A DNA stretch of 61,441 bases. Source: Lachnospiraceae bacterium (GTDB taxonomy: Bacteria; Bacillota; Clostridia; Lachnospirales; Lachnospiraceae). Position numbers and translations under genes: made by a program. Numbering within the stretch: position 1 is the stretch's first letter; each line of letters starts with the position of its first letter. The notes beneath the pieces are model-generated. The model was not told the DNA's origin and searched no databases. It saw only the letters and a list, made by a program, of their open reading frames with translations. The stretch covers positions 1 through 61,441 of the forward strand of contig JAFUKJ010000107.1 in NCBI GenBank assembly GCA_017467805.1, given 5' to 3'. Positions 52,421-60,504 of this stretch are shown piece after piece.

Positions 52421-53236
52421 CTACACCTCTATATTCAGTATTCTGTCCGATACCACACACGCTCCCCCATACAACGCAAGGCACACCGTCATAATTACCA
52501 CGCCAAACACATTGTGATACAGACTATTGAAATAGCCATTAGAAGTAATGGAAATATAGGCAATCATTGCAAACGGAATAAAACGCATAATCTTCTGCTC
52601 CAATAGCTTCTCCGCCATAACTGTGTCAATTTCCTTGGAAATCTCTATCTTATCGCCGATTATTCTCGCTGTATTGGAAATAATGCCTCTCATGTCTCCA
52701 CCGCTACGCTTCGCAATTCCAAAGATATCCGCAAACTCCCGTATATCCTCTACCTGTGTACGCTCCGCAAGCTCAGATAAAACAGACTCCAATGGCTGAT
52801 TATTCTGTAGCTTTCCCTTTAACCGCACCAGCTCCTTTGCCATATAGCTATCAGCTCCAAAAAGCATTGCTACATCGTAATACGCTTCACAAAAGGCATT
52901 CTCTACAGAATAGCCTGCCTGCAAATTCGCAGATACTGACATGATAACCTCCCGAAATTCCTTAGAAATCTCTTTCTTTTGCTTCCTATCAGCGGCCTCT
53001 CTTTGCCTTTTTAACATAGGTATTTGTAACGGCAACAGGCAGACAAAAGCAAATACACTCTGATAAAACAGAACGCTTACCATTCCTATCCATACACAAT
53101 TTTTAGTGATATTCCATGCAAGTTCATTTTTGTTAGTAAAATTAATTTTGTTAGTATTATGAATATTTTTGTTAATGAAATTTATTTTGTTAATATAATT
53201 ATAATTTTTGTTACTAAAAATATTTTTGTTAATCAT
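52421..53236 (-). CDS. tadB: TadB-like inner-membrane platform protein with repeat-encoded N-terminus
   Basis: ATG at 53236 is preferred: AAGG overlapping the tadA stop lies 8 nt upstream; the frame extends further only inside tadA. The 271-aa product begins with about 40 Asn/Lys/Ile-rich residues (MINKNIFSNKNYNYINKI and so on) encoded by a 39-bp tandem repeat. Membrane helices and the T2SSF domain (VIMSVSANLQAGYSVENAF, about residue 120) follow. The Asn-rich tail is not part of the family and may be an insertion. Confidence 0.85.
   Translation of the reverse strand: MINKNIFSNKNYNYINKINFINKNIHNTNKINFTNKNELAWNITKNCVWIGMVSVLFYQSVFAFVCLLPLQIPMLKRQREAADRKQKKEISKEFREVIMSVSANLQAGYSVENAFCEAYYDVAMLFGADSYMAKELVRLKGKLQNNQPLESVLSELAERTQVEDIREFADIFGIAKRSGGDMRGIISNTARIIGDKIEISKEIDTVMAEKLLEQKIMRFIPFAMIAYISITSNGYFNSLYHNVFGVVIMTVCLALYGGACVVSDRILNIEV
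53128..53231. repeat. 39-bp tandem repeat (three units) in the tadB 5' end
   Basis: TTTTGTTA recurs on the plus strand at 53128, 53146, 53167, 53185, 53206 and 53224. Spacings are 18, 21, 18, 21 and 18 bp, i.e. a 39-bp unit about three times, all multiples of three. It encodes three 13-residue units of the type INK-INF-NK. It is strongly AT-rich compared with its surroundings. Confidence 0.8.
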
Positions 53237-53246
53237 TTCTATTACC

Positions 53247-54485
53247 TTAAAATCCTGCTGCCATAAGCTTCTCTCGATGCAAAAGCTCATTTACCATATG
53301 CATACTTCCCTGTATCCTACCTTCAAGCTCCCCCTCTTCCCGAAAAAGATATAAAGGCTGTATAATAATCTCCTCATTCTCCATGCCGATTACCTCGACA
53401 ATCTCTAACACTCTTCTTGATTTGTCTCGAAGCCTTCCCAGATGTACGATAATGTCTACCCCTGATGCAATCTGGCGTCGAATTGCAGATAGAGGCAGCT
53501 CCATCCCCATAAGTGCCATGGTTTCCAAGCGTGAGAGCATATCCCTTGCCGAATTGGCATGACCTGTGCTAAGAGAACCGTCATGCCCCGTATTCAATGC
53601 CTGAAGCATATCAAAGGCTTCGCCGCCTCTTACCTCCCCTACAATAATTCTGTCAGGTCGCATTCTAAGAGAGGTCCGAATCAAATCCCTGATATTGATT
53701 TCCTTTGTTCCCTCGGCGTTAGCATTTCTGGTTTCCAGATTTACCAGATTTTCTACATTTTGAAGCTGTAGCTCCGCCGAATCCTCGATTGTAATAATTC
53801 TTTCTGTCTTGGGAATATACTGCGATAATGCATTAAGAAATGTCGTTTTACCAGAGCCTGTACCTCCGCTAACCATGATGTTATAGCCTGCAATTACCAG
53901 CTTTTCTAACTCTTGTGCTACCTCCTTGGTCAAAGAACCGTAGCTTATCAAATCCTCCACGCCAATAGGCTTCTCTGGAAACTTACGAATGGTCACAATC
54001 GGACCATTTAACGCCACAGGTGCAAGCACAATATTGACTCGCGAACCATTTTCCAGTCTGGCGTCTACAATAGGAGACGCTTCATTTACTACTCGGTTAC
54101 ACTTAGAAACAATCTGCTGAATCACATCCTCCAGCTTCTCTTTCGATGTAAACTGCTTATCCCAAGGCATCATTCTGCCGTCCTTTTCGATGAATATCCG
54201 TCCCATTCCATTAATCATAATCTCTGTGATATCCTTCTCATCCACCAGCTCCTGTAGGATATCCAGCCTTCGAATTGAATAGAATAGCTCCCTTGCCAAC
54301 TCCTGACGCTCCATCAAAGACAAGCCGTACTCTCTTCCCTGAGAAATGACCATATCATCTATCAGATTCTGCATTTCCTCATCAGAAATTTCCCTAGATA
54401 AATCTATTTCCCGCATTATCTGTTGATAAACTTCTTCCTTACAGCTCAAATAGCGGCTTGGTGTCTCACATAATTCCATCCTCAT
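53247..54485 (-). CDS. tadA: TadA/CpaF secretion ATPase
   Basis: The 412-aa protein has the PilT/CpaF fold with Walker A MVSGGTGSGKTTFLNALS (about residue 206), an Asp box (ITIEDSAELQLQ), and RMRPDRIIVGEVRGGEAFDMLQALNTGHDGSLSTGHAN (Walker B and His box). Powers assembly of the Flp pilus. Overlaps tadZ by 20 nt. Confidence 0.95.
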   Translation of the reverse strand: MRMELCETPSRYLSCKEEVYQQIMREIDLSREISDEEMQNLIDDMVISQGREYGLSLMERQELARELFYSIRRLDILQELVDEKDITEIMINGMGRIFIEKDGRMMPWDKQFTSKEKLEDVIQQIVSKCNRVVNEASPIVDARLENGSRVNIVLAPVALNGPIVTIRKFPEKPIGVEDLISYGSLTKEVAQELEKLVIAGYNIMVSGGTGSGKTTFLNALSQYIPKTERIITIEDSAELQLQNVENLVNLETRNANAEGTKEINIRDLIRTSLRMRPDRIIVGEVRGGEAFDMLQALNTGHDGSLSTGHANSARDMLSRLETMALMGMELPLSAIRRQIASGVDIIVHLGRLRDKSRRVLEIVEVIGMENEEIIIQPLYLFREEGELEGRIQGSMHMVNELLHREKLMAAGF

Positions 54486-55464
54486 AAAGTATTCCTTTCA
54501 TATATTGACCTGGATGCCCTAAGGCAAGCGACCTATAATCGTATTCCTTCTGTCTCCACTCCTGTGGTTCTGTAATAAAGCTTGTCCTCTGTATAAATGC
54601 CTCTTTTCCATAAAAGTGCCTATATTCTGCAATCCCTGCCACAGAGAGCTTTGACTCACCATATAGCGTATAGATTTTGTCGCTTCTATTCAGCAGTTTA
54701 AACAAGCCCTGACAGGCATCTGACACCTCTATTACAATTTCCTCATAATTTCCAAATTCCATAAGCGCATCCACTATCTGCTCCCACTGTTCCTCCGATA
54801 GCTGCATGATGTCTTTTGGATTTGCAAAGGGTGGCATATAATCCAATCCCTCTACTGACTGCTTCATCGCACCAAGCTTATAGACCAATCGGTCCGAATG
54901 CTTCAGGGCAAAATAGATAAAGTCCGAAAGGTCGGAAGTGTAATGACACTCCAGCATATCCTGCAATCCACTAAATGGCTTAAGGTTCAGATAAAGAACC
55001 TTTTTCTTCTCACTCAGAATCTGTCCTGCTGCCAAAGCCGCCAAGGTTTGATTTGCCTGTACATCAGGCGAATAGAACGTTATTAATCTTGTTCTCTGAG
55101 TTACACAAGGCATACCGCTTTTACAGCATTCATCCTTTGCATAGCCATCTAACACACTGCTTAGCAGCTTCTCAGCCGACTGATATTTCATAATCACAGA
55201 ATTATCCTCCGTCATCCGCCTGCCTCCTTCTTCCGTTAGGAAAAACAGCTTATTAACCTGCATATTCTCTACGGATTCTTCATATAACTGCTCATTTAAC
55301 AGCAGGATTTCAAATACATTCTCGCGATTATATTCCTGTGCCAGCTCCAAACTGCTAAAGCTCTTGAAATGAAAGTCAGCCAGCTTCTTTTTTTCCAAAT
55401 AATTTTGTAAGCCTGCCAGATACTCCTCATCTGAATCGCAGATTACAAACAGCTTTTCCTTCAT
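54466..55464 (-). CDS. tadZ: TadZ/CpaE-like pilus localisation protein
   Basis: ATG at 55464 overlaps the upstream stop (TGATG) and has GGGAGG at correct spacing. The 332-aa product has a receiver-like N-terminal domain (FVICDSDEEYLAGLQNYL) and a MinD/ParA-like C-terminal domain beginning LITFYSPDVQANQTLAALAAGQIL. Its P-loop is degenerate (no GKT). TadZ proteins place the secretion apparatus at a cell pole. Confidence 0.78.
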   Translation of the reverse strand: MKEKLFVICDSDEEYLAGLQNYLEKKKLADFHFKSFSSLELAQEYNRENVFEILLLNEQLYEESVENMQVNKLFFLTEEGGRRMTEDNSVIMKYQSAEKLLSSVLDGYAKDECCKSGMPCVTQRTRLITFYSPDVQANQTLAALAAGQILSEKKKVLYLNLKPFSGLQDMLECHYTSDLSDFIYFALKHSDRLVYKLGAMKQSVEGLDYMPPFANPKDIMQLSEEQWEQIVDALMEFGNYEEIVIEVSDACQGLFKLLNRSDKIYTLYGESKLSVAGIAEYRHFYGKEAFIQRTSFITEPQEWRQKEYDYRSLALGHPGQYMKGILYEDGIM

Positions 55465-55964
55465 CACAGAATACCTCCCACCTGCAACAATACACTGCAA
55501 AGCATTGGCACTGACAGACGAATTACACATCGTTTGTTTTGCTTATTCACCTCATAGGTATCTAGTGTCTGACACCATATCAGCTTTCGCAGGTAACAGA
55601 GTAAATACTTGAACCGCTCTCTGCTCTCCCTATAGAGAAGCATTTTAAGAATGGCTGCCACTCCCGCAATCAGCATTGTTGTGACTGCACATATCTTCAG
55701 TTCTTCTTTAGGTAAGTAACATGCTATTACCATAAGCAGCTTTACATCTCCTGCACCAATTCCTCTCATCATATAGAAGGGATATCCTATCGCAAATACT
55801 ATCACCACAAGTCCTGCTGCCCTTAACATCGCCTCCACACCTCCGAGCGAAAACGCCCTGATGAATCCTGTCAAAATTCCCACCGCTATACACATATTAG
55901 GAATCTTATACGAGGTGATATCCACAATTACTGCTATCATTAATACACATATTAGAATGACCAT
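55464..55964 (-). CDS. tadV: A24-type prepilin peptidase (TadV/CpaA)
   Basis: The 166-aa protein has membrane helices and catalytic Asp motifs IVDITSYKIPN (residue about 14) and RGIGAGDVKLLM (GxGD, about residue 72). First gene of the Tad operon. Processes Flp and TadE-type prepilins. Its C-terminal 60 residues extend beyond the usual enzyme. Confidence 0.92.
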   Translation of the reverse strand: MVILICVLMIAVIVDITSYKIPNMCIAVGILTGFIRAFSLGGVEAMLRAAGLVVIVFAIGYPFYMMRGIGAGDVKLLMVIACYLPKEELKICAVTTMLIAGVAAILKMLLYRESRERFKYLLCYLRKLIWCQTLDTYEVNKQNKRCVIRLSVPMLCSVLLQVGGIL

Positions 55965-56014
55965 TTTACTCCATCCTTTCGCCCTTAATCTATGTTTGCT
56001 CGTTACGTTTTCTC

Positions 56015-56076
56015 ATTATACGAATCAGTCTCCAAAAAGCTACTCGAAATGTAAAAACTCGTGATTTTTACATTTC
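56015..56076 (-). promoter_or_regulatory. Tad operon promoter with an upstream 12-bp palindrome
   Basis: Minus-strand TATAAT (56015-56020) has a poor -35. Perfect arms GAAATGTAAAAA and TTTTTACATTTC (56046-56076, 7-nt centre) lie just upstream of the -35 region, a position typical of an activator site. It would control all eleven pilus genes. Confidence 0.6.
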
Positions 56077-56234
56077 AACCCCTCAAATTGCTCGGTTTTT
56101 CCAGCTTATGTGAACTTCGCCTGTCCAGCTTGGAACAACCTCTTTTCAACATGAATAAATTGGAAATAAGAGGACTATACTATTACCAAAATCATCAATG
56201 GCAAATATTTCTTTTGAATAGAAAGGTATAAAAC

Positions 56235-56585
56235 ATGAAAACATATTTTAGTCTTAGAAATTTATTTTCAGGAAATGTATTTCCTTGGAAAACTTCGACA
56301 GAACCTAAAGAGGAAGAAATACTTACCCCAAAGGATATGCTTCTTGCAGATATTAAGAAAACCATGGAGGCTTTAGATATCGCCTATGCAGGCTTAGACA
56401 ATGCAACAGACCCTGACCTGATTGACTGCTACATCTATGAAGTGAACGCTACCTTGAAGCGTTACCGCTTCCTGATTCATCAGGCAGAAAGCATGGAAAT
56501 CGTAACACCCTGCTACGAAGAAAAGTATGCTACCATTCCAGTTCCAACGCCACTGGCTACAACGATGCTATTGGAGGCAGAGTAA
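56235..56585 (+). CDS. DUF2508-family protein
   Basis: The 116-aa protein has the DUF2508/YaaL-type helix pair: LLADIKKTMEALDIAYAGLDN, then TDPDLIDCYIYEVNATLKRYRFLIHQAE. A ribosome site (GAAAGG) precedes the ATG. Function unknown; in Bacillus the relative is near recR. Diverges from the Tad operon. Confidence 0.72.
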   Translation: MKTYFSLRNLFSGNVFPWKTSTEPKEEEILTPKDMLLADIKKTMEALDIAYAGLDNATDPDLIDCYIYEVNATLKRYRFLIHQAESMEIVTPCYEEKYATIPVPTPLATTMLLEAE

Positions 56586-56598
56586 GACAATATGAAAT

Positions 56599-56622
56599 GG
56601 AGGCTGTCAACTGACAGCCTCC
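56599..56622. terminator. Bidirectional terminator hairpin
   Basis: Perfect GGAGGCTGTC/GACAGCCTCC stem with a 4-nt loop between convergent genes; it overlaps the stop codon of the CPBP gene. T tracts are poor. Confidence 0.6.
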
Positions 56623-57494
56623 AATGCATCTTCCTTATCTATATCATTTGATTTCCACATCACACATTCCTCTGGATTTAACTTTCTCATAATCCTAATC
56701 GCAATAATTGCATTAGGAATACTAACTATTGCTGTAACCAATGCTGATATTACAAGTGCGCTTTCGCTCACCCCTTTTTCTACATATGAGTGAGATACCA
56801 CTCCTCCTGTCAATGGATTAATAAGAAACAGAATAAAATCAATCATCGCATGAAGCAAAATACATGCCCATATGTTCTTGGTTTTAAAGTAAATTGAAGC
56901 TAATAGCATACCAATAGAACCAATTTTAAATATTGACATCATCATTTGTACAATACCTGATAAAGAATAGTATTCTGCATCTAGCAAATACCACATTATG
57001 TGTACAAATCCGAATAAGATGCTGCTTATTATAATTGCCTTATATAAGCCTGCTTTTGTTTTAGGCATTACCTTTACCAACCCATTAACAATAATTCCTC
57101 TGAATAATCCTTCTTCGAATAATCCTATCATCAATGCCAATGCCAAAAATACAAGTGCTTTACACCACCAATCATCATGTAAACGTCTAAAAGGATTCTG
57201 ATATGTTTCTATAACCCTTATTGTCAACACGAAAATATTGGATATTAAAGGAACTATTCCGCATAAAAAGGCATATCTTCCACTCTTTTTTGACCATAAA
57301 AAGATTTCCTTTCCCGCAACAATATGTAAAGTACTGAGCATAATTACACCTAGTACCATTCTAAGTAGAATACTTCCTAAATATCCATGACCTATTATAT
57401 GTACGAAGTATCCCTCAAAATATAGTACAACCATTGAAATCATTAATAGTATACTTATTACAAAGATTGGTTTTTCTTGTATTATTTTCTTCAC
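56607..57494 (-). CDS. CPBP-family intramembrane metalloprotease (paralogue of 20405)
   Basis: The 295-aa protein has EEGLFRGIIVNGLVKVMPKT (motif 1), FGFVHIMWYLL (motif 2) and LHAMIDFILF (motif 3). It closely parallels the protein at 20405 throughout, including KKSGRY, KTKNIWACILLHA and the C-terminal RKLNPEECVMWK. Located downstream of the bacteriocin-like genes; CPBP proteins often serve as immunity factors there, so that role is plausible here. Confidence 0.9.
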   Translation of the reverse strand: MKKIIQEKPIFVISILLMISMVVLYFEGYFVHIIGHGYLGSILLRMVLGVIMLSTLHIVAGKEIFLWSKKSGRYAFLCGIVPLISNIFVLTIRVIETYQNPFRRLHDDWWCKALVFLALALMIGLFEEGLFRGIIVNGLVKVMPKTKAGLYKAIIISSILFGFVHIMWYLLDAEYYSLSGIVQMMMSIFKIGSIGMLLASIYFKTKNIWACILLHAMIDFILFLINPLTGGVVSHSYVEKGVSESALVISALVTAIVSIPNAIIAIRIMRKLNPEECVMWKSNDIDKEDALEAVS

Positions 57495-57563
57495 TTATAT
57501 TACCTCTCTTATCGGTTATCAAATAAAAACAATATGATAACAAACGTCCTAACTATTATTTAT

Positions 57564-57872
57564 CTAACGAATCATCTGCATAACATATCTACCAAACAGA
57601 AATGCCAAGCACGCTATATATGACAAACTTGATATAATATTCACAGCATATATGCAAACCATCGAATCAAAGCTTTTTCCTCTTTTGATTACACCTTTGT
57701 AATTACTATAATAACCAAACAATACAGAACTAAATACCCAAATAAAAATTTTAGGAATTACACCACCTAATTGTAACCTCATAAATACAATTGTTGATAT
57801 CCATAAAACAACCAATACAATCAATGATCCCCAATAAAATTCTTTTGTTTCTTTTATTTCTTCTACTCTCAT
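57564..57872 (-). CDS. Small three-helix membrane protein
   Basis: ATG at 57872 follows GAGGAG. The 102-aa product has helices at about 15-32, 40-56 and 75-98. No family recognised. Its place between bacteriocin-like genes and a CPBP protease makes an immunity or accessory role possible. Confidence 0.6.
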   Translation of the reverse strand: MRVEEIKETKEFYWGSLIVLVVLWISTIVFMRLQLGGVIPKIFIWVFSSVLFGYYSNYKGVIKRGKSFDSMVCIYAVNIISSLSYIACLAFLFGRYVMQMIR

Positions 57873-57922
57873 TCTAACACTCCTCTTCAACAAAATCGTT
57901 TTTCACATGAGTAGATTATAAC

Positions 57923-58589
57923 TTATGTAAACCTTATTGCAAGATTTATGTCGTGAAATGAATTTTTTTTGTCGCGAACGGTGTATTCCTTATCCTTATT
58001 TTTCTTATTCAAGACAAAATATAGATATATCATATCGCCTACAACACATACCAAGCCAACTACACATAGTATGCCCTTCGATACCTCATCTAATATCTGC
58101 ATATTATGAAAAGCTCCCATGAAATTAAATGCCATATGATGTACTATTGGCGCAAACAAAACCTGTGCCATGAATCTTATGCCTACATTTCCTTCTATCA
58201 ATGTCTCTGTCTTAGTATGATATGTATCCACCATATTACCTTCTATAAAAGTAAGTAAATATCCGAAAAATACCACTTCTGCTACTCCTATGATTATGAT
58301 AGGAACAATCTCTCGTAGGCTCAATCTTGCAAGCTTAATAATTTCTCTTCCGTCATTACTTTTACTTCTCATATAAAAAACAAAAACAGAATTACAACAT
58401 ACGATATAATATATACAATCCATTTGCTTTCTCTCAGCAATGCTGACGAACTTTCTGCCAATATAATATCTCCATTATCCTTATAATTGACATAAATGCC
58501 CTTCATAAAGGATGATAACGCTTGTACCACAATCGTTATGGAAAAAAATAAATTAAATATTCAAATGAACTAAAAAGGGATTTCTTCAT
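57923..58589 (-). pseudogene. CPBP-like protease pseudogene with catalytic core deleted
   Basis: From ATG 58589 (GAGGT upstream) the product begins MKKSLFSSFEYLIYFF, then shifts frame at a run of seven T, continues SITIVVQALSSFMKGIYVNY, shifts again at a run of six T, and proceeds YMRSKSNDGREIIKLARLSL to a stop at 57923. The late part, QVLFAPI followed directly by VHHMAFNFMGAF, joins the segment before motif 1 to motif 3; EE-x-x-FRG and motif 2 are missing. Both shifts would be repaired by one extra T, but the internal deletion shows true decay. Confidence 0.72.
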
Positions 58590-58599
58590 TTGTACCTCA

Positions 58600-58863
58600 T
58601 TAAATGTTTTTCACTCTCTTTTCTGGTCTCTTTAACATCATTCCATGCAAAATATTTATTATGAATAGTTTATCTATTCCTATGTTCAAACCTAATTCTC
58701 TATTATATGCGGATAATTGTGTCGTATTCAACTTAGGAATAAATCCCAGCTTATCTGTGATATAGAACTTTTTATCCATCCAAAAATATGTAATGAATAT
58801 TTTTATTGATACATCTAGCAATACCAAACCACATACTATACTTAATCTACATGTTCTTTTCAA
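58600..58863 (-). CDS. Truncated LspA-like (signal peptidase II) protein
   Basis: A TTG start at 58863 is supported by AAAAGGAG 8 nt upstream. The 87-aa product has VCGLVLLDVSIKIFITYFW (the family's N-terminal D-x-x-x-K helix) and KLGFIPKLNTTQLSAYN, but stops before the later helices and the catalytic Asp pair. It resembles the atypical short signal-peptidase-II-like proteins found in Lachnospiraceae, cut short. Probably non-functional as a peptidase. It lies in the bacteriocin-like cluster. Confidence 0.5.
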   Translation of the reverse strand: MKRTCRLSIVCGLVLLDVSIKIFITYFWMDKKFYITDKLGFIPKLNTTQLSAYNRELGLNIGIDKLFIINILHGMMLKRPEKRVKNI

Positions 58864-59076
58864 AGAACGTTCTCCTTTTGAAAATAATATTCTTTTGCAC
58901 CCATATAAAAGCAATATTCTTCTCCTAGGTACTTTTAAGTGCTTTGTGATTTTAACTCCGATATATGCAAAAAATACCACTCTACATGTATAACAAGTGA
59001 TATTCCTTGCAATCTAATATTACACCTATTAAATCTCTTTTATCTTAATGAATCATGTTTAAATGTATCTTAATTA

Positions 59077-59340
59077 TTAATCAGCCAACAAACTAAATCC
59101 ATAACCCAATAATGCCACTCCTGCCACAGCTAAAACAACTCCTCCTGTTGCCATTAAGCCAACAGAGCAACTAACACCTATAAAAGTTGCTGTTCCTCCT
59201 GTTGCCGTTGCTGCTGTATAAATTGCACCTACTCCCGCAGCCGCAACATCTGCACCAGTAATTATACAACCTAATCCCGTGCTTATATCCGCTCCTCCAT
59301 TAATAATCTCTAACTCTTCAAATGTAAGATTTTGCACCAT
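59077..59340 (-). CDS. Double-glycine-leader bacteriocin-like peptide 1
   Basis: An 87-aa product with a class II leader: MVQNLTFEELEIINGG (double Gly at 15-16). The mature part of 71 residues begins ADISTGLGC, is strongly Gly/Ala/Val-rich with GxxxG-type spacing, contains two Cys and ends YGFSLLAD. This is like the lactobin A/cerein 7B-type two-peptide bacteriocins. AAGGAGGAG precedes the ATG. It lies 15 nt after peptide 2, so both are one transcript. Confidence 0.82.
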   Translation of the reverse strand: MVQNLTFEELEIINGGADISTGLGCIITGADVAAAGVGAIYTAATATGGTATFIGVSCSVGLMATGGVVLAVAGVALLGYGFSLLAD

Positions 59341-59355
59341 ATTCTCTTCTCCTCC

Positions 59356-59613
59356 TTAATTGAATATTTGATAAACACCATAAACCGTTAATGCAGCACC
59401 TGCTACAATACATGTAGATCCTAGTAGTCCCATCCCCGCAACACATGCAGCTGTAAGTATAGTAGTTCCTGTCATCTCAGATGCTACAGCAAAAATTCCA
59501 TAACCTGTTGCTATGCCCGTAATTCCTCCAGCAATATCTGCTATCGCATTTCCTCCATTGACCCATAACATATCATCCGCGCATAAGTTTTCAAACCCTA
59601 CTACATATTCCAT
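59356..59613 (-). CDS. Double-glycine-leader bacteriocin-like peptide 2
   Basis: ATG at 59613 follows AAGGAGG at ideal spacing (the frame extends 11 codons further without a site). The 85-aa product has leader MEYVVGFENLCADDMLWVNGG (double Gly at 20-21) and a mature part beginning NAIADIAGGITGIATGYG, Gly/Ala-rich with GxxxG motifs and two Cys, ending YGVYQIFN. Paired with peptide 1, this fits a class IIb (two-peptide) bacteriocin. Confidence 0.82.
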   Translation of the reverse strand: MEYVVGFENLCADDMLWVNGGNAIADIAGGITGIATGYGIFAVASEMTGTTILTAACVAGMGLLGSTCIVAGAALTVYGVYQIFN

Positions 59614-59674
59614 ATAATAATCCTCCTTCATGACTATATTTAACATGATTCATTAATTACAATTGGATTAAAAA

Positions 59675-59848
59675 TTATTTTTTTCTTAAAATCCATACTA
59701 TAACTCCTAAAAGACCAATCAGCGTAACAGCTATATATCCTATTACTGGAATCACTGACGCATTTTTAGACACAAAAAATGTATCTACTAATTTAATCAT
59801 TCCAAATAATAATAACGTTACACTCAAAAACCCCTCTTGTTTCTTCAT
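59675..59848 (-). CDS. 57-aa two-helix membrane protein, candidate immunity protein
   Basis: GAGGT lies 8 nt before the ATG. The product begins MKKQEGFLSVTLLLFGMIKL, has a second helix (VIPVIGYIAVTLIGLLGVIVW) and ends in RKK. It is the first gene after the LytTR-regulated promoter and immediately precedes the two bacteriocin-like genes. Size and topology fit class II bacteriocin immunity proteins, though no family is recognised. Confidence 0.7.
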   Translation of the reverse strand: MKKQEGFLSVTLLLFGMIKLVDTFFVSKNASVIPVIGYIAVTLIGLLGVIVWILRKK

Positions 59849-59964
59849 TTCTAATTACCTCTTTGACTCAAAACTATCTGATTATTTCCTATATACAAGC
59901 ACAGGATAGTATAATAATAATCAGTTATTAGCTATATATCTCTTCACTCATTGTTTACATAATT

Positions 59965-59994
59965 AGATTACCACTATGCACTTACTAATTACAA
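59965..59994 (-). promoter_or_regulatory. Promoter of the bacteriocin-like operon
   Basis: Minus-strand TTGTAA (59989-59994), an 18-nt spacer and an extended -10 TGGTAATCT (TAATCT at 59965-59970). The -35 lies 9 nt from the nearest LytTR repeat, the position expected for activation. The predicted leader is about 110 nt. Confidence 0.62.
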
Positions 59995-60002
59995 ACAAAA
60001 GG

Positions 60003-60055
60003 TAATGAACGGTCGATTTTTGTAATAAACGGTCACTTTTATGTCATGAACGATC
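60003..60055 (-). promoter_or_regulatory. Three phased direct repeats, LytTR-type binding sites
   Basis: On the plus strand TAATGAACGGTC (60003), TAATAAACGGTC (60023) and TCATGAACGATC (60044) are spaced 20 and 21 bp apart. On the minus strand each reads (A/C)CGTTNAT-like, close to the boxes bound by PlnC/ComE-type LytTR regulators. The last copy overlaps the stop codon of the LytTR gene. Confidence 0.75.
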
Positions 60056-60377
60056 ATTCATCTCGCATAAGATACTCTTTGTATCTTTCCTCGAACTCCT
60101 TTTTACGCCGTCTGGCAAGCGGAACAGATGTGCCATCCTTAAGAACCACCGTACTTTCTACCTTTGCCACATATCTTAGATTCACGATATAGCTTTTATG
60201 TATGCGAACAAAGCCCTCGCTTTCCAACTCCTGTTCCCACTCACCTAAGCTTTTATCCGAAAGAACCTCCTCTCCTTCTACATCAACAACTGTGTATCTT
60301 CCTTCTGCTATTAACAACTCTATCTTTCTACTTTGTACTACATTCTTTCTCCAATCATTAAATAGTGAAACCTGCAT
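60054..60377 (-). CDS. Stand-alone LytTR DNA-binding regulator
   Basis: ATG at 60377 with GAGAGGG upstream is preferred, since a promoter (TTGAAA-17-TATATT) lies between it and a longer open frame. The 107-aa product is a LytTR domain without receiver: GRYTVVDVEGEEVL, FVRIHKSYIVNLRYVAKVEST, VPLARRRKKEFEERYKEY. Three matching repeats follow directly, ahead of the bacteriocin-like operon it probably controls. Confidence 0.85.
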   Translation of the reverse strand: MQVSLFNDWRKNVVQSRKIELLIAEGRYTVVDVEGEEVLSDKSLGEWEQELESEGFVRIHKSYIVNLRYVAKVESTVVLKDGTSVPLARRRKKEFEERYKEYLMRDE

Positions 60378-60423
60378 TCGTAATAAATCCCTCTCATAAC
60401 AATTCTCTTTATTAGATAGCTTC

Positions 60424-60452
60424 AATATACTTTTTGACTTCATCATTTTCAA
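60424..60452 (-). promoter_or_regulatory. Promoter of the LytTR gene
   Basis: Minus-strand TTGAAA (60447-60452), a 17-nt spacer and TATATT (60424-60429), about 40 nt before the chosen start. Confidence 0.65.
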
Positions 60453-60504
60453 GATGCATGTGCTGATTGGTAGTGAAAACGTGCTATTTGACATAATTTA
60501 TGCA

